DNA of 64,000 bases from Ashinkailepas kermadecensis (lineage: Eukaryota > Arthropoda > Thecostraca > Neolepadidae), in contig JAOTOM010004753.1 in NCBI GenBank assembly GCA_034440615.1, forward strand, positions 99,501 through 163,500, written 5' to 3'. Of this stretch, positions 34,801 to 42,812 are shown piece by piece. The notes under the pieces were generated by a model that was not told the origin of the DNA, did not search any database, and saw only the letters and a program-made list of their open reading frames with translations. Position 1 is the stretch's first letter. Each line of letters begins with the position of its first letter. The position numbers and the translations under genes are program-made.

Positions 34801-37008
34801 GTTGGAAGAGCATCGGACTCTTGATCGTAAGATTGTGGGTTCGAATCTCACGACCGACGGCATTTACTTAGTCCATCCGCGACCAATCGGCGTGAGAGGT
34901 TGGCGACGCTATATGACCTAGCGGTTCAGTGCGTCGTAAAAGATCCTAAGGTTCTTCGGGTGGAATATGGCACTTTTTGAACACTGAATTCCCTCCCAAA
35001 GAAGTATCTACATCGTGTTTTTATGAGTTTTTTGGTGAAGTCTTCATATCGAATGTCAAATAGTATCTTGTCGATAAGTGTCATGCTTATGCTCACCATT
35101 GTGGATCGTGATACTCGAACATCTCTTAAGACAGGTACAGATAAGACAGGACTATGATGTGGTCTGGTATACAATATAAGTTGATAAACATAGGTATTTT
35201 TCCTTGTTGTCCTTAAAATAGTTATCCCTAAATTGGGTATCCGAAAACATACCAAAAAGGTACACATATGAGTACACTGTTGGATCAAAATTTTGTTTGC
35301 AATAAACTTATGAGCTATATTAAGAGACATCGTTCGCATCGTGGATTTCTACATCCGACTGTACTCTTTTCGACATCTCACACCTAACGAGAAGCCATTA
35401 TTTTAACACTACATTACAGAGCTGTTCTACGGCGGCGAGGCGCTGTCCACGGAGCAGCCACAGGCGCTGGTCTGCCCGCACTGCGGCAAGATGGGTCTCA
35501 CCGAGCTGACGCTGGCAGACCACGTGACGGCCCAGCACTCAGACGCCACCACTCAGGTGGTACGTACCGCCGCTCCGGGGGTCTGTTATTGTCCAGGTGA
35601 CGGCCCACCACCCAGGTGGTACGTACCACCACTCCGGGGCCTGTTAAGGACTGTTCACACCTAGCGTAATCTCGACGCACTGTCGGAATCGACGCTAAGC
35701 TAGCGGACAGTTAACATGGGGCCCAATGAGTCTGCCGATTCTGCCATTGCGCCGGCCTTGCGTCAGCTGTCTGCCGAGTCCTACAAAACGCTGGCGATTT
35801 CCGATTGGACAAAGTTGGGTTTTCTCAACTTTTTCCGCTCGGCGCACCAGCGGCCTTGACGCAAGGTCGACAGACTGCTCGGGATAAACTGCGATTGCCA
35901 TATTTGCTGATCTTCGATTATATATTTGCTGCTATATTTGCTATATCTGCTATATTTGCTGATCTTCACTGGTCTGTCGACGCGTCGAAATTACGCCCGG
36001 TGCGTCGGGATTACGCTTAGTCCAGCATTGCGCTGGCTTTTTTGCGTCGAGATTACGCTAGGTGTGAACAGTCCTTTATTGTACAGGTGACGGCCCAACA
36101 CTCTGGTGGTACGTACCGCCGCTCCGGGGTCTGTTATTGTCCAGGTGACGTTACTACTCAGATGGTACGTACCGCCGCTCCGGGGGGTGTGTTATTGTCC
36201 AGGTGACGCGGGGTTTGTGCCCCACCACTCAGATGGTACGTACCGCCGCTCCGGGGGTCTGTTATTGACCGGTCCAGCTGCCTTCACAGCCGTGGGTGTC
36301 CTGAACGTCACCGGTCCAGCTGCCTCCACAGTCGTGGGTACCCTGACCGTCACCGGTCTAGATGCCTTGTCCTTCCCACCTGTGGGTACCCTCAACGTCA
36401 CCGGTCCAGCTGCTTAGTTCTTCCCAGCCGTTTGTATGCTGACAACACCCGACTGTGACGTGTCCCCGACTCGAGGTTCGTTCTGACAGCGCCTCCTGTT
36501 GCGTGTCCTCCACTCAAAGGTGTCCTGATCAATTGAAGTGCCTACTGTCACGTTCCCTACTCGAGATGCGTCCTCGCAGCGCCTACTATCACATGCTATG
36601 TAGAAAAAGTAGGCATTTGCTGGCTTTCGGTACCCAAAAAGAGAAACTGAACGAAAAAAAAAATACGCCCCGAGGATGCTGCTCGTTGTAAACGTAAATA
36701 TTGCAACCGTTTTGCCAACATTGTGACCTGAAATAACTATTGCCTTCGCTAGATTTCTCTTGGAGATTCGTTTGCCGTTAATATGCCTTTTCGTGTGCAT
36801 TATGATACGTTATTTTGCTGAAGTTTTACATTCCGACCCCAGAATTCCAATCCGAATGTTCAGCCTTGGTCACGTGCCTCTGCCCCAAGTGGGCGCCTTG
36901 ACACCAGTTGACCTGCGCCTCAGGTGTGTCCCGTCTGTGCGTCGGTGCCAAACGGGGAGCCAAACCACGTGACGGACGACCTAACGGCGCACCTGAGCAT
37001 GGACCACC

Positions 37009-37044
<36 letters not shown>

Positions 37045-40000
37045 GTGGCAGCGGAGGCGGCAGCGGCAGTGCAGGCGGCAGCGGCGGTGGCAGCAGCACG
37101 GGCAGCGGTGGTGTGACGGCGCGCGACCTCATCTCGTTCGGTGACGAGCCGTCGTCGGGGTCACGGCACGCGGCGCGCCGCATGCCGCACCCCAGCCGCT
37201 GTGTCAGCGGGCCGCGTATCCGCCGCTTCAACATGCACTTCAGGTGCGGCCGTACGCTCCCGAGTGTGCTCTGGAGATGGGGCCTGGGTGTTTTTAGACA
37301 CTCGATGGGCATGTCCAGAACCCGGTGCAGTCACGGATGCATTATCGGAGCCAATATGCGGCTGCATGCTTACATATGTATACATGCATTATATATATAT
37401 ATTATATGTATATATACACACAGAAACTGGAAAATTTAAAAAGATACCATGTTTTCTCCAAGTTTACCAGATTTCCTGGTGGAGTCCACGCCCCAGAAAC
37501 CCCAGCGGTGATGACACCCATGCCCATGACTCCTATTAAGCCTGAAAGCCTTATGGCCGTGTGACTGGAGTATGGATCGTTAATTGAGCCACACATGGCG
37601 ACGACAGCAGTGCGTTGCATGACAATACAACACCAATACTGTATATATATCATTCGTCCAGTAGTGGCCTGGCCTGGTGGACTGGCCCGGGGGTCGATCG
37701 GAAGGAGGCGGCTGAACCTCGGCTAACCTGGGGTGTGGCGAGTCGATGTGGACGAGGTTGCAGGGCCCCTTCACTGACCTGGTGCTGTTACAGGGAGTCG
37801 ATGGACCCGATCACGCAGCTGCTGTCCCAGCTGTCTGGGTTTGGTGCCTATTCACTGACCTGGTGCTGTTGCAGGGAGTCGATGGACCCGATCACGGAGC
37901 TGCTGTCCCAGCTGTCGGGGGTTCGGCGCGCCGCCACCGCCACCTCTGCGCCGTCGGCGGCGGCGGCAGCTGCCAGCACGGCCTCGCAGCTGCAGCAGCT
38001 GCAGATGCACCTGCAGCTGGAGCGGGAGTATGTGAGTAGTTTCCGTGAACAAGAAACGCGCTTCTCCGGCCGGCAAGTATGCATGGTATCGGAACCGACC
38101 GAAATACTCCTTCGGTTCGGCTGTTCTCGTTCCATCATTAGATGAGAGCGCGAGTTCCGGCGTGCTTACACCAACATGCTGGGCATTGAGCCGCAGGGCG
38201 AGTGCCGGGCAATCTCTGGCCTCTCGAGACGTACTCAGGCTAGACTAATGTACTGCTGATGTACTCAGGCTAGACTAACAGCACGGTGGGCTTTGCATGA
38301 GTTATGTGGGGTCGGCAGGCTTCTATGTGCTCTGGTGGGTGCCCTGGTGTAGGAGGAGCTGATTTTTTTTATGTGGGGTTGTATAGTTTATCGATAGCTT
38401 TTGTCAAGAGGTCGCTGGTGTTTCGCCGCTTATTGGTATCACTGGACTGATGGCGCTAGGCGGTAACATAGGGCTGGGGAGAACATGCAGAAAGTACACT
38501 AGTGGGAGAAAACCTGCGGGAAGACGTTGGCTTCGAAGGGACTCAAATACATGGTTTTAAGAACACAGCTTACTTCGGTTTAGTGTAGAACCTTTGTGAA
38601 AAATATACACCAGGCGTTCTTTTTATCTGATGTAGATATTGATCTTCTTGGCTGACGTATGAGTGAGGAGAGCTCCGTATATGAGCATGGTCGGCTGATG
38701 ATGCCGTACGTCTGATCGGTGGCCAGCCGTCCATGTTCCTCGTGCTGTGTCGCCCGACACCAAGCCAGCCTGATTCAAGATTCTAGAACGAACCGCATAC
38801 TCTACACAAGCTGGGTACTGATTCAAACCGTAGGGAATGGTTCGCTGGATCGATGTCCAGACGTGCTCGTAGACTGAACACGTCCGTGACATAGATATCC
38901 AGGCGTACACGTAGGCTGAGACGGAATAGACGGTTACGCTGAGGAGCAATCACGACCAGCCCAGCTCCGCTCCAACACGTCTGCGGTTACGGCCACAGGG
39001 GGAAATACGGCTGCTGGTAGTGTTTGGCTTGACGTAAGTGGATGGTGTGGTTGTTAGATCTTTACATGGATGGGTGCTGGTTGTGTTGTGTTGCCTTGCC
39101 CTGGGCGAGTGACGGTCGCGTTATTTGATCCCAACGTGGAAGGGTATTGCGTTATTGTTTGGCTGTGACCGGAGTACTGCGATGTTGTTCAGTCTGGACG
39201 TAGCTAGGTTCTGCGATGGTGCTGAGGGTGACCTTGACGTAGATCTGTCCTCCCGTACGTTTTTTACCTCGACATTGATGGGCGCTGTGATAGTACTTGA
39301 CCTTGACATGCGTGTGCCCTGGTGCATTTTCACCTTGGTATGGGTGTGTGCCGTTGGTATTGTTTGGCCACAATGGGTGATGTCGGTAACATTTGACCAC
39401 GAAGTCGGCGGATGTGCTGGTTTGTTTTTCCCTGTCGTGGGTGGGTGCCTCACGTCTGCCACGGAGAAGCTTCGTCGGGTCCGTGTTCCGTTGTTGGTGG
39501 CACGCCATGAAGCACATGTAGTGGTGCGCGTGATGTCCATGTGTCCGCTTCGGTGTCCGTCACGCTCATGTGTCCTTCAGTTCCCCTCGCTTTCACATTG
39601 TCTTTCGTGACATTTGTCACGATGTCCCCTACGATGACATTTATCACGATATGCCTGCCTTGCGAGTACATATTCTGCTTCCTTTTCGCCATCCTGTTTG
39701 GATATGCCCATGTTTTTATTACATCTACCTCCTGTTCTAATGTCCTCACAAATATGTACTTTTGTATTTCGATATGCCATGTCAGTGTTGGTGTGGTCCT
39801 TCTTCTGTATGTACCGCCGCATATGTCCGCCATTCTGTGTCCGAGTGTGTCTGCCGTTCTCTGTCCACGAGTGTGTCCGCCACCCTGGGTCCGCGTGTGC
39901 ACGCCGCCCAATGTCAGCGAGTTTGTCCGCCACTTTGTGTCCGCGTGTGTCCGTGTGTCCGTCCGCTGGCCGGCCCCTGGACGCCGGTGCTGACGGACAC

Positions 40001-42812
40001 CCGTGTCGGCCGTCCGTCGGGCAGGCGCAGGTGGTGCGACAACACTCGGAGCGCGTTCCCCGCCGCCAGACGGCAGCAGCGTCAGCCCCGGCCGGCGCCG
40101 GCCCCCTGCTGGTCACCAGCACGTCGTCGTCGACACCGGCCGCCGCGCCGGCTGACGCTGGCGTGGCCGCTGCTGCCGCCGCCGGCAGACAGACGGCCGC
40201 GCCGCCGGCCGCCGCTGCAACGTCACAGTTCCTCCTGTCCAGGTCAGCAGTCACAGTTCGTACTGTCTTACTGCCAAAGTCATCAGTCACAGTTCTTACT
40301 GTCCAGGTCGGTGGTCCCAGTTCTTTCTGCCCAAGTCGTCAGTCGCAGTTCTTACTTTCCAGGTCAGCAGTCATAGTTCCTACTGTCCAGGTCAGCAGTA
40401 GCAGTTATCGCTGCCCAGGTCAGCAAACGCAGTTCCTATTGTCCAGGTCAGCGGTCACAGTTCTTACTGCCCAGATCGGCAGTCACCGTTCCCACTGCCC
40501 AGATCAGCAATCCCAGTTATTTCTGTTCAGATCGGCAGTTACAGTTCTTTCTGTCCAGTTCAGTAGTCACAGTCCTACTGTCCGGGTCAGCTCAGTCACA
40601 GACCCTGCTGTCAGCAGTCGCCATTTAGTGCCCGATGGCATGCGTTTTGCTGCTCTGTCGTACGTGCTCTGTCACATTCGTCGCGTTATGCATCTATGGA
40701 GTTTGGTCATAAATAAGCCGCGGTAAAGTGACTGGGGCATGTAAAATGTCCTCCATACCAACTTAAATCAGGCCATGTAAATGTTTCCCTCTAATTATTA
40801 TGGGTACGTTTAGGCTCCAATGTGTTCAAAAGTCAGCTATCCGATCCAGACAACAGCATTGGCGACAAGGCAAGAGCAGGAACTATTTCGATCATTATTG
40901 CACAATGAAAAAGCAGTCCCTTGTTTTGACAGCGATATATACATGCGTTGCCATCTGATAATTTGGTTGGCTTCACTGCTCCTTCACTTCCTTCACTTCA
41001 CAAAAATGTGTAGCATGTATGCCCCGGTGAGAGTGATAATCTTCCTCGCCAATTCGTGATGTTTTGATGGACATTTTGATCGAATGTCGGTCGTGAGTCA
41101 GAAGTGCCGTATTTGGGGAAATTTTCCCGCAGGTTTGCGACAACCTTTGCAGTAGCCGAGTTCTCACAGTGCATTTTGCATTGGTTTTCGCACTGACTTT
41201 CAGGTGAGCTGGGCTCCGAAAAAAAAAACTGATTTTCTTGGGGGAGAGTGCATGGCCGCAATGGCTCCCCCTGGATTCGCTAGTGTTCCGGCTCCTGGGT
41301 TTGGGGTCGAAGCTAGGCCCTCCACATGTAGAGCAAACCTGCTCCCGAAGATGAGCTACGGTCCCACAGTTTATTGATAAAATATAGCGCCACATTAGTC
41401 AGTTCATCACTACGTTTGCAAATTTACTATATTTAGACTATTTTAATTTATAATAAAAATGCAACGCCTCGCATTTTTTCGGGCGGGGAGGTCACGGAGA
41501 AGGGATTTATGGCATAGTTGCCAGGTCAGGTCGGAACTCAGGAACGATGTTCAGTGTTTGTGTGGCATGAATTTCAGTTGCTCTGTTTCAGCATGCGGGA
41601 CGAGGAGGAACTGGACGTGGATGGCTCGCAACTGTGGTCGGACCGGGCTGACAGGAGCATGTTTGTACAGGTGAGGAACGGTCGCGTTGATCGTTTCCCC
41701 CCGGGGGAGGGGGAGGGTTAGGGAGATTGGATCGTTTCCATTGCCCACCAATCGGCTGAAGATTGGCGACGCTACATGACTCAACGGCCACGGGTGATCC
41801 ACCCGATTGACACTAATTACGGTGCTGTTTTCTTGGCTCATTAATCTACCACTATATTGTAGGAGACCTGAGATCTGGGCCTTATCCAGTAATATGGATC
41901 TCCGTATTCTTGAATGGAGATCATTGGTCATTATTGATCCCTCGGGCATCCTTAGGGCATCCTCGGGGATTGGTGGTAATGTGATGCCGGGAGCGTACGC
42001 AGCACGAGTGATGTTCTTCACACATGGGGCGGCGCCCACGTACAGTCGCACATTCGTGTTCTGTCCAGGTCCTCATTTGACAAAGCTGTTCTTATGTGCC
42101 CGAATTATAGAGATAAATCGGATAGACAGTTGGTCTTGTCCCAACAGTTATGCAAAGAACGGTGCGAGTTTCTCAAGCCGCATGTAGTATCCAAAGATGG
42201 AGTAATGATGCCAAAGGGCTTCAATATTTCGGGATCCACTTTAACATCTTAGTTACCTGCGGCATTCAGAGTCGCAAACAACTGCGCCCTTGTTATTGCG
42301 GTAACACGCTTTGCCTCCGTTTGCAGGAAGTAGTATTGTCTACTCTTGCCAAGTCGCTGGAAGACTGTGCAGCCATGTCGGACGAGGCCGGTGCCGGTGC
42401 CAATACCGGGTGCGGGTCGTCGCCGTCGGCGGGGGCGGCGGCGCCGGTGACCACCGCCGGCAGCCCGCCTCCGGCCGAGGCGACTGGTCAGCAGCCGGCC
42501 GCCGGTGCCGTGTCCAGCGGCGACGCGGCCCGGCCTCCGGTGATGTCGCAGGTGGCGGTGGTGGCCGCCTCCACTGCGGCGCCGCCGGTGGCGCCCCGGC
42601 CGGCGGGCGCGGCGGCGCGCAGCGCGGCGGCGGCGGCGGTCGGCCGGGGCAGCCGCGCCGGCCCGCTGCGGCCGGTGGCTGTGCCGGCGGCGCCGGTGGC
42701 GGTGGCGGCGCGCGTGGTGCCCGTGCGCGGCCGCAGGAAGCCGGCGCGGCCGGCCGCCGCCGTCGACGGCCGCGCGTCGCTGCCGACGGCCGAGCCGCCG
42801 CCGCCGCACTAA
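25795..42812 (+). CDS. KCMF1: KCMF1, ZZ-type E3 ubiquitin-protein ligase (complete, eight coding exons)
   Basis: KCMF1 is a cytosolic E3 ubiquitin ligase; in animals it is known to act with the UBR4 N-degron machinery. Coding exons are 25795-25810, 33331-33498, 35420-35559, 36924-37243, 37875-38031, 40025-40242, 41592-41670 and 42327-42812. They sum to 1584 bases, or 527 residues, with every junction in phase. Order: start MSRHEG, ZZ zinc finger (SCDACL, RYKCLVCYDYDLCADC, HHPMQC-like end), two C2H2-type fingers (VCPHCGKMG and VCPVCASV with NHVTDD), the SRC-like block NMHF, MDPITELLSQLSGVRR, a Gln/Leu helix, SQFLL, RADRSMFVQ and a final VLSTL block. The human protein has about 381 residues; the extra length is Gly runs in exon 4, Ala/Pro in exon 6 and an Ala/Gly/Pro-rich tail. 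A short exon seen in vertebrates between NMHF and the MDPI block was not found. Confidence 0.96.
26025..26186 (+). mobile_element. S1 SINE with tRNA(Val)-like head, full copy
   Basis: The head GACAAGTGGTCTAGGGG (box A), CTCAATCAAAAG and GTGGGTTTGAATCTC (box B) resembles tRNA-Val. The shared tail is GGCGTGAGAGATTTGCG ... CATAAAACCAATAACC with a short AACC-type repeat end. It is about 7% diverged from the copy at 33909. Confidence 0.9.
26262..26512 (+). repeat. Cluster of GGTTAGG-type short repeats
   Basis: Several short runs (AAATTAGGTTAGGTTAGGC, TTGGTTAGGTTATG, AGGCTAGGCTAGGC) are scattered over 250 bases. The same motif occurs at 8095-8135 and, reversed, near 20830 and 20940. Confidence 0.8.
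26938..28075 (-). mobile_element. CR1-like LINE B, 5' truncated
   Basis: A second LINE family on the minus strand. The 223-residue frame at 28069-27398 has the polymerase motif region (RFADGIKLVG, Asp pair broken), the thumb region and the C-terminal LRGDMIEMYKIVKGL. The coding sequence continues in another frame to about 27290. The 3' end is a CATTTTATGACTTTATGACT-type tail. It is distinct in sequence from LINEs A and C and lies in KCMF1 intron 1. Confidence 0.9.
28902..30135 (-). mobile_element. CR1-like LINE C, same family as A
   Basis: Shares the 3' end (CTTTTATGTCTTTATGTC) and ~90% of the C-terminal ORF with LINE A. The 240-residue frame at 29721-28999 covers the thumb and C-terminus. 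Upstream the copy has small deletions, and bases 29716-29850 are present again at 29985-30130, so the 5' part is internally duplicated. Inactive. Confidence 0.9.
30136..31440. other. No recognised gene (KCMF1 intron 1)
   Basis: AT-rich sequence with minus-strand GGTTA-type motifs near 30180-30210 and 30957-30990. A minus-strand ORF of 234 codons (31772-31068) crosses into the element at 31453 and matches nothing I recognise. Confidence 0.5.
31453..32403. mobile_element. ~950-bp element with imperfect inverted ends
   Basis: The left end ATGCGCACTGGAGGGGG ... TCCGCC and the reversed right end ACGCGCACTGGATGTGGGG ... TCCGCC correspond, so the terminal repeats are ~35 bases and imperfect. The inside contains AGGTCA-type repeats near 31770-31805. 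No transposase is seen. The target duplication was not resolved; TAA on both sides is possible. Confidence 0.6.
32410..33300. other. No recognised gene (KCMF1 intron 1)
   Basis: Unremarkable sequence with a change toward higher GC near its right end, just before KCMF1 exon 2. Confidence 0.5.
33331..33498 (+). CDS. KCMF1: KCMF1 coding exon 2 (ZZ zinc finger)
   Basis: The acceptor is built of (CCGAC)n-like sequence ending ACCAG; the donor is TTC G|GTGAGT. The exon encodes the ZZ finger with its conserved Cys/His ligands: SCDACL, NFRGRRYKCLVCYDYDLCADC, then ARHTxxHPMQCIL-like spacing. It enters and leaves in phase 1. The ZZ domain recognises degrons in this family. Confidence 0.96.
33909..34069 (+). 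mobile_element. S1 SINE with tRNA(Val)-like head, full copy
   Basis: GGACGAGTGGTCTAGGGG (box A), CTCACAATCGAAAGG (a Val-CAC-like anticodon arm) and GTGGGTTCGAGTCTC (box B) form the head. The tail GCGTGAGAGATTGGCGACGC ... GTCGACGTGTCGTAAAA ends in ACAATAACTAACT. It lies in KCMF1 intron 2. Confidence 0.93.
34545..34750. repeat. ~80-bp imperfect tandem duplication
   Basis: GTGAACGGTCCGTGTACAG, GTACC and CGGTGCCAGAGACTGAC occur twice in order, with a shorter internal copy of GTCCGTGTACGTG. It lies in KCMF1 intron 2. Confidence 0.8.
34795..34945 (+). mobile_element. S1-tailed SINE with tRNA(Lys)-like head
   Basis: The head GGTAGCTCAGTTGGAAGAGC, GGACTCTTGATC and GTGGGTTCGAATCTC resembles tRNA-Lys. 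The tail is the same as in the S1 SINEs (CGACCAATCGGCGTGAGAGG, TTGGCGACGCTATATGACC, GTCGTAAAA). The head has therefore been exchanged relative to 33909. Confidence 0.9.
34955..35411 (-). mobile_element. R1 interspersed element, copy 6, at the KCMF1 exon 3 acceptor
   Basis: On the minus strand it begins TAGTGTTAAAATAATGG, follows the R1 order (GTTAGGTGTGAGATGTCG, GAGCATAAGCATGACACTT, GAAGACTTCACC) and ends GTGCCATATTCCACCC. The element start lies ~8 bases from the exon 3 acceptor AG, so intron 2 ends almost entirely in transposon sequence. Confidence 0.85.
35420..35559 (+). CDS. KCMF1: KCMF1 coding exon 3 (first C2H2-type finger)
   Basis: Encodes ELFYGGEALSTEQPQ, then LVCPHCGKMGLTELTLADHV and TAQHSDATTQV. 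Acceptor ATTACAG, donor GTG|GTACGT, leaving in phase 0. The 5' end of an R1 transposon lies ~8 bases upstream of the acceptor AG. The donor and the preceding exon bases are copied four more times downstream. Confidence 0.95.
35525..36265 (+). repeat. Tandem copies of the KCMF1 exon 3 donor region (interrupted)
   Basis: The unit reads CAGGTGACGGCCCA, CACTCAGGTGGTACGTACC, GCCGCTCCGGGG, TCTGTTATTGTC. Copies lie at 35525 (the real exon end), 35599, 36085, 36144 and 36203; each holds a G|GTACGT donor. The second and third copies are separated by a transposon. Confidence 0.92.
35647..36075. mobile_element. Harbinger-like MITE, 429 bp, TTA target duplication
   Basis: The ends are inverted repeats of ~32 bases (AGGACTGTTCACACCTAGCG and its reverse). 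They are flanked by TTA at 35644-35646 and 36076-36078. The neighbouring repeat copies read CTGTTATTGTC without insertion, so the empty site is visible. TTA duplication and GC-rich ends fit the PIF/Harbinger superfamily. No transposase is encoded. The inside holds a (TATTTGCTGATCTTC)n-like patch at 35918-35970. Confidence 0.92.
36265..36416 (+). repeat. ~50-bp tandem repeat, four units
   Basis: ACCGGTCCAGCTGCCTTCAC, then GTGGGTGTCCTGAACGTC, repeated with variation. It directly follows the exon 3 donor array in KCMF1 intron 3. Confidence 0.85.
36924..37243 (+). CDS. KCMF1: KCMF1 coding exon 4 (second finger, Gly/Ser linker)
   Basis: Starts VCPVCASVPNGEPNHVTDD and LTAHLSMDHR, the second zinc finger. 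A Gly run of ten and a Gly/Ser-rich stretch of ~35 residues follow, then HPSR, GPRIRRFNMHF. The Gly codons come from a GGC-rich microsatellite, so length may vary between individuals. The donor is TTC AG|GTGCGG (phase 2). Confidence 0.94.
37759..37930 (+). repeat. KCMF1: 81-bp tandem duplication across the KCMF1 exon 5 acceptor
   Basis: CACTGACCTGGTGCTGTTACAG plus the first ~50 exon bases is repeated after 81 bases with few differences (CACGCAG for CACGGAG, GTTACAG for GTTGCAG). Both copies have a usable acceptor, and the reading frame is open across the duplication. Confidence 0.95.
37875..38031 (+). CDS. KCMF1: KCMF1 coding exon 5
   Basis: Encodes ESMDPITELLSQLSGVRR, an Ala-rich linker and ASQLQQLQMHLQLEREY, ending TAT|GTGAGT in phase 0. 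The acceptor used here is GTTGCAG at 37868-37874. An earlier acceptor, GTTACAG (ending 37793), with a copy of the exon start lies exactly 81 bases upstream and would add 27 residues in frame. Confidence 0.92.
38040..39000. other. KCMF1 intron 5, no other gene
   Basis: Contains a 27-base duplication (TGTACTCAGGCTAGACTAA) at 38230-38280. No ORF is recognisable. Confidence 0.5.
39000..39975. repeat. Degenerate minisatellites in KCMF1 intron 5
   Basis: 39050-39400 has loose ~60-base units with ACGTGGATGGGTGCTGGT-like cores. 39820-39970, directly before exon 6, has ~30-base units of GTGTCCGCCACTTTGTGTCC type. Long ORFs across it are open by composition. Confidence 0.65.
40025..40242 (+). CDS. KCMF1: KCMF1 coding exon 6
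   Basis: Encodes AQVVRQHSERVPRRQ, an Ala/Pro/Ser-rich stretch and TSQFLLS, matching the family SQFLL block. The acceptor is GTCGGGCAG and the donor TCC AG|GTCAGC (phase 2). The frame stays open past the donor to 40726 through a 28-base tandem array derived from this exon end. Confidence 0.9.
40215..40615 (+). repeat. KCMF1: 28-bp minisatellite made from the KCMF1 exon 6 donor
   Basis: About 13 units of GTCAGCAGTCACAGTTCTTACTGTCCAG type, written here as GTCAGCAGTCACAG plus TTCTTACTGTCCAG. The first unit contains the exon end CACAGTTCCTCCTGTCCAG and the real donor; most later units keep CCAG|GTCAG. The coding frame stays open to 40726. Confidence 0.95.
40620..41590. other. KCMF1 intron 6, no other gene
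   Basis: Nothing recognised beyond an A-run at 41219-41228. Minus-strand ORFs of 140 and 87 codons here resemble no known protein. Confidence 0.5.
41592..41670 (+). CDS. KCMF1: KCMF1 coding exon 7
   Basis: Acceptor TGTTTCAG, donor GTACAG|GTGAGG. Encodes SMRDEEELDVDGSQLWSDRA and DRSMFVQ, matching the conserved ERADRSLFVQ region of the family. Confidence 0.94.
41735..41792 (+). repeat. S1 SINE tail fragment
   Basis: CCCACCAATCGGCTGAAGATTGGCGACGC and ACATGACTCAACGG match the S1 tail. No head or 3' end is present. It lies in KCMF1 intron 7, which holds nothing else recognised. Confidence 0.75.
42327..42812 (+). CDS. KCMF1: KCMF1 coding exon 8 and stop
   Basis: Starts EVVLSTLAKSLEDC after acceptor GTTTGCAG and ends in EPPPPH then TAA. 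The family ends in a similar Pro run. The 161 residues between are very rich in Ala, Gly, Pro and Arg and lack the acidic segment of the vertebrate protein, so the tail is lineage-specific. The GC content is extreme. Confidence 0.93.
   Translation, partial: EVVLSTLAKSLEDCAAMSDEAGAGANTGCGSSPSAGAAAPVTTAGSPPPAEATGQQPAAGAVSSGDAARPPVMSQVAVVAASTAAPPVAPRPAGAAARSAAAAAVGRGSRAGPLRPVAVPAAPVAVAARVVPVRGRRKPARPAAAVDGRASLPTAEPPPPH

Noticed and set aside
33909..34945. tRNA-Val and tRNA-Lys genes
   Set aside because: Box A and B are present but the acceptor stems do not pair and both are fused to the same SINE tail; they are SINE heads.
39577..40290. 237-codon minus-strand ORF opposite KCMF1 exon 6
   Set aside because: Shadow of GC-rich coding sequence and the intronic repeat; no recognisable domain.
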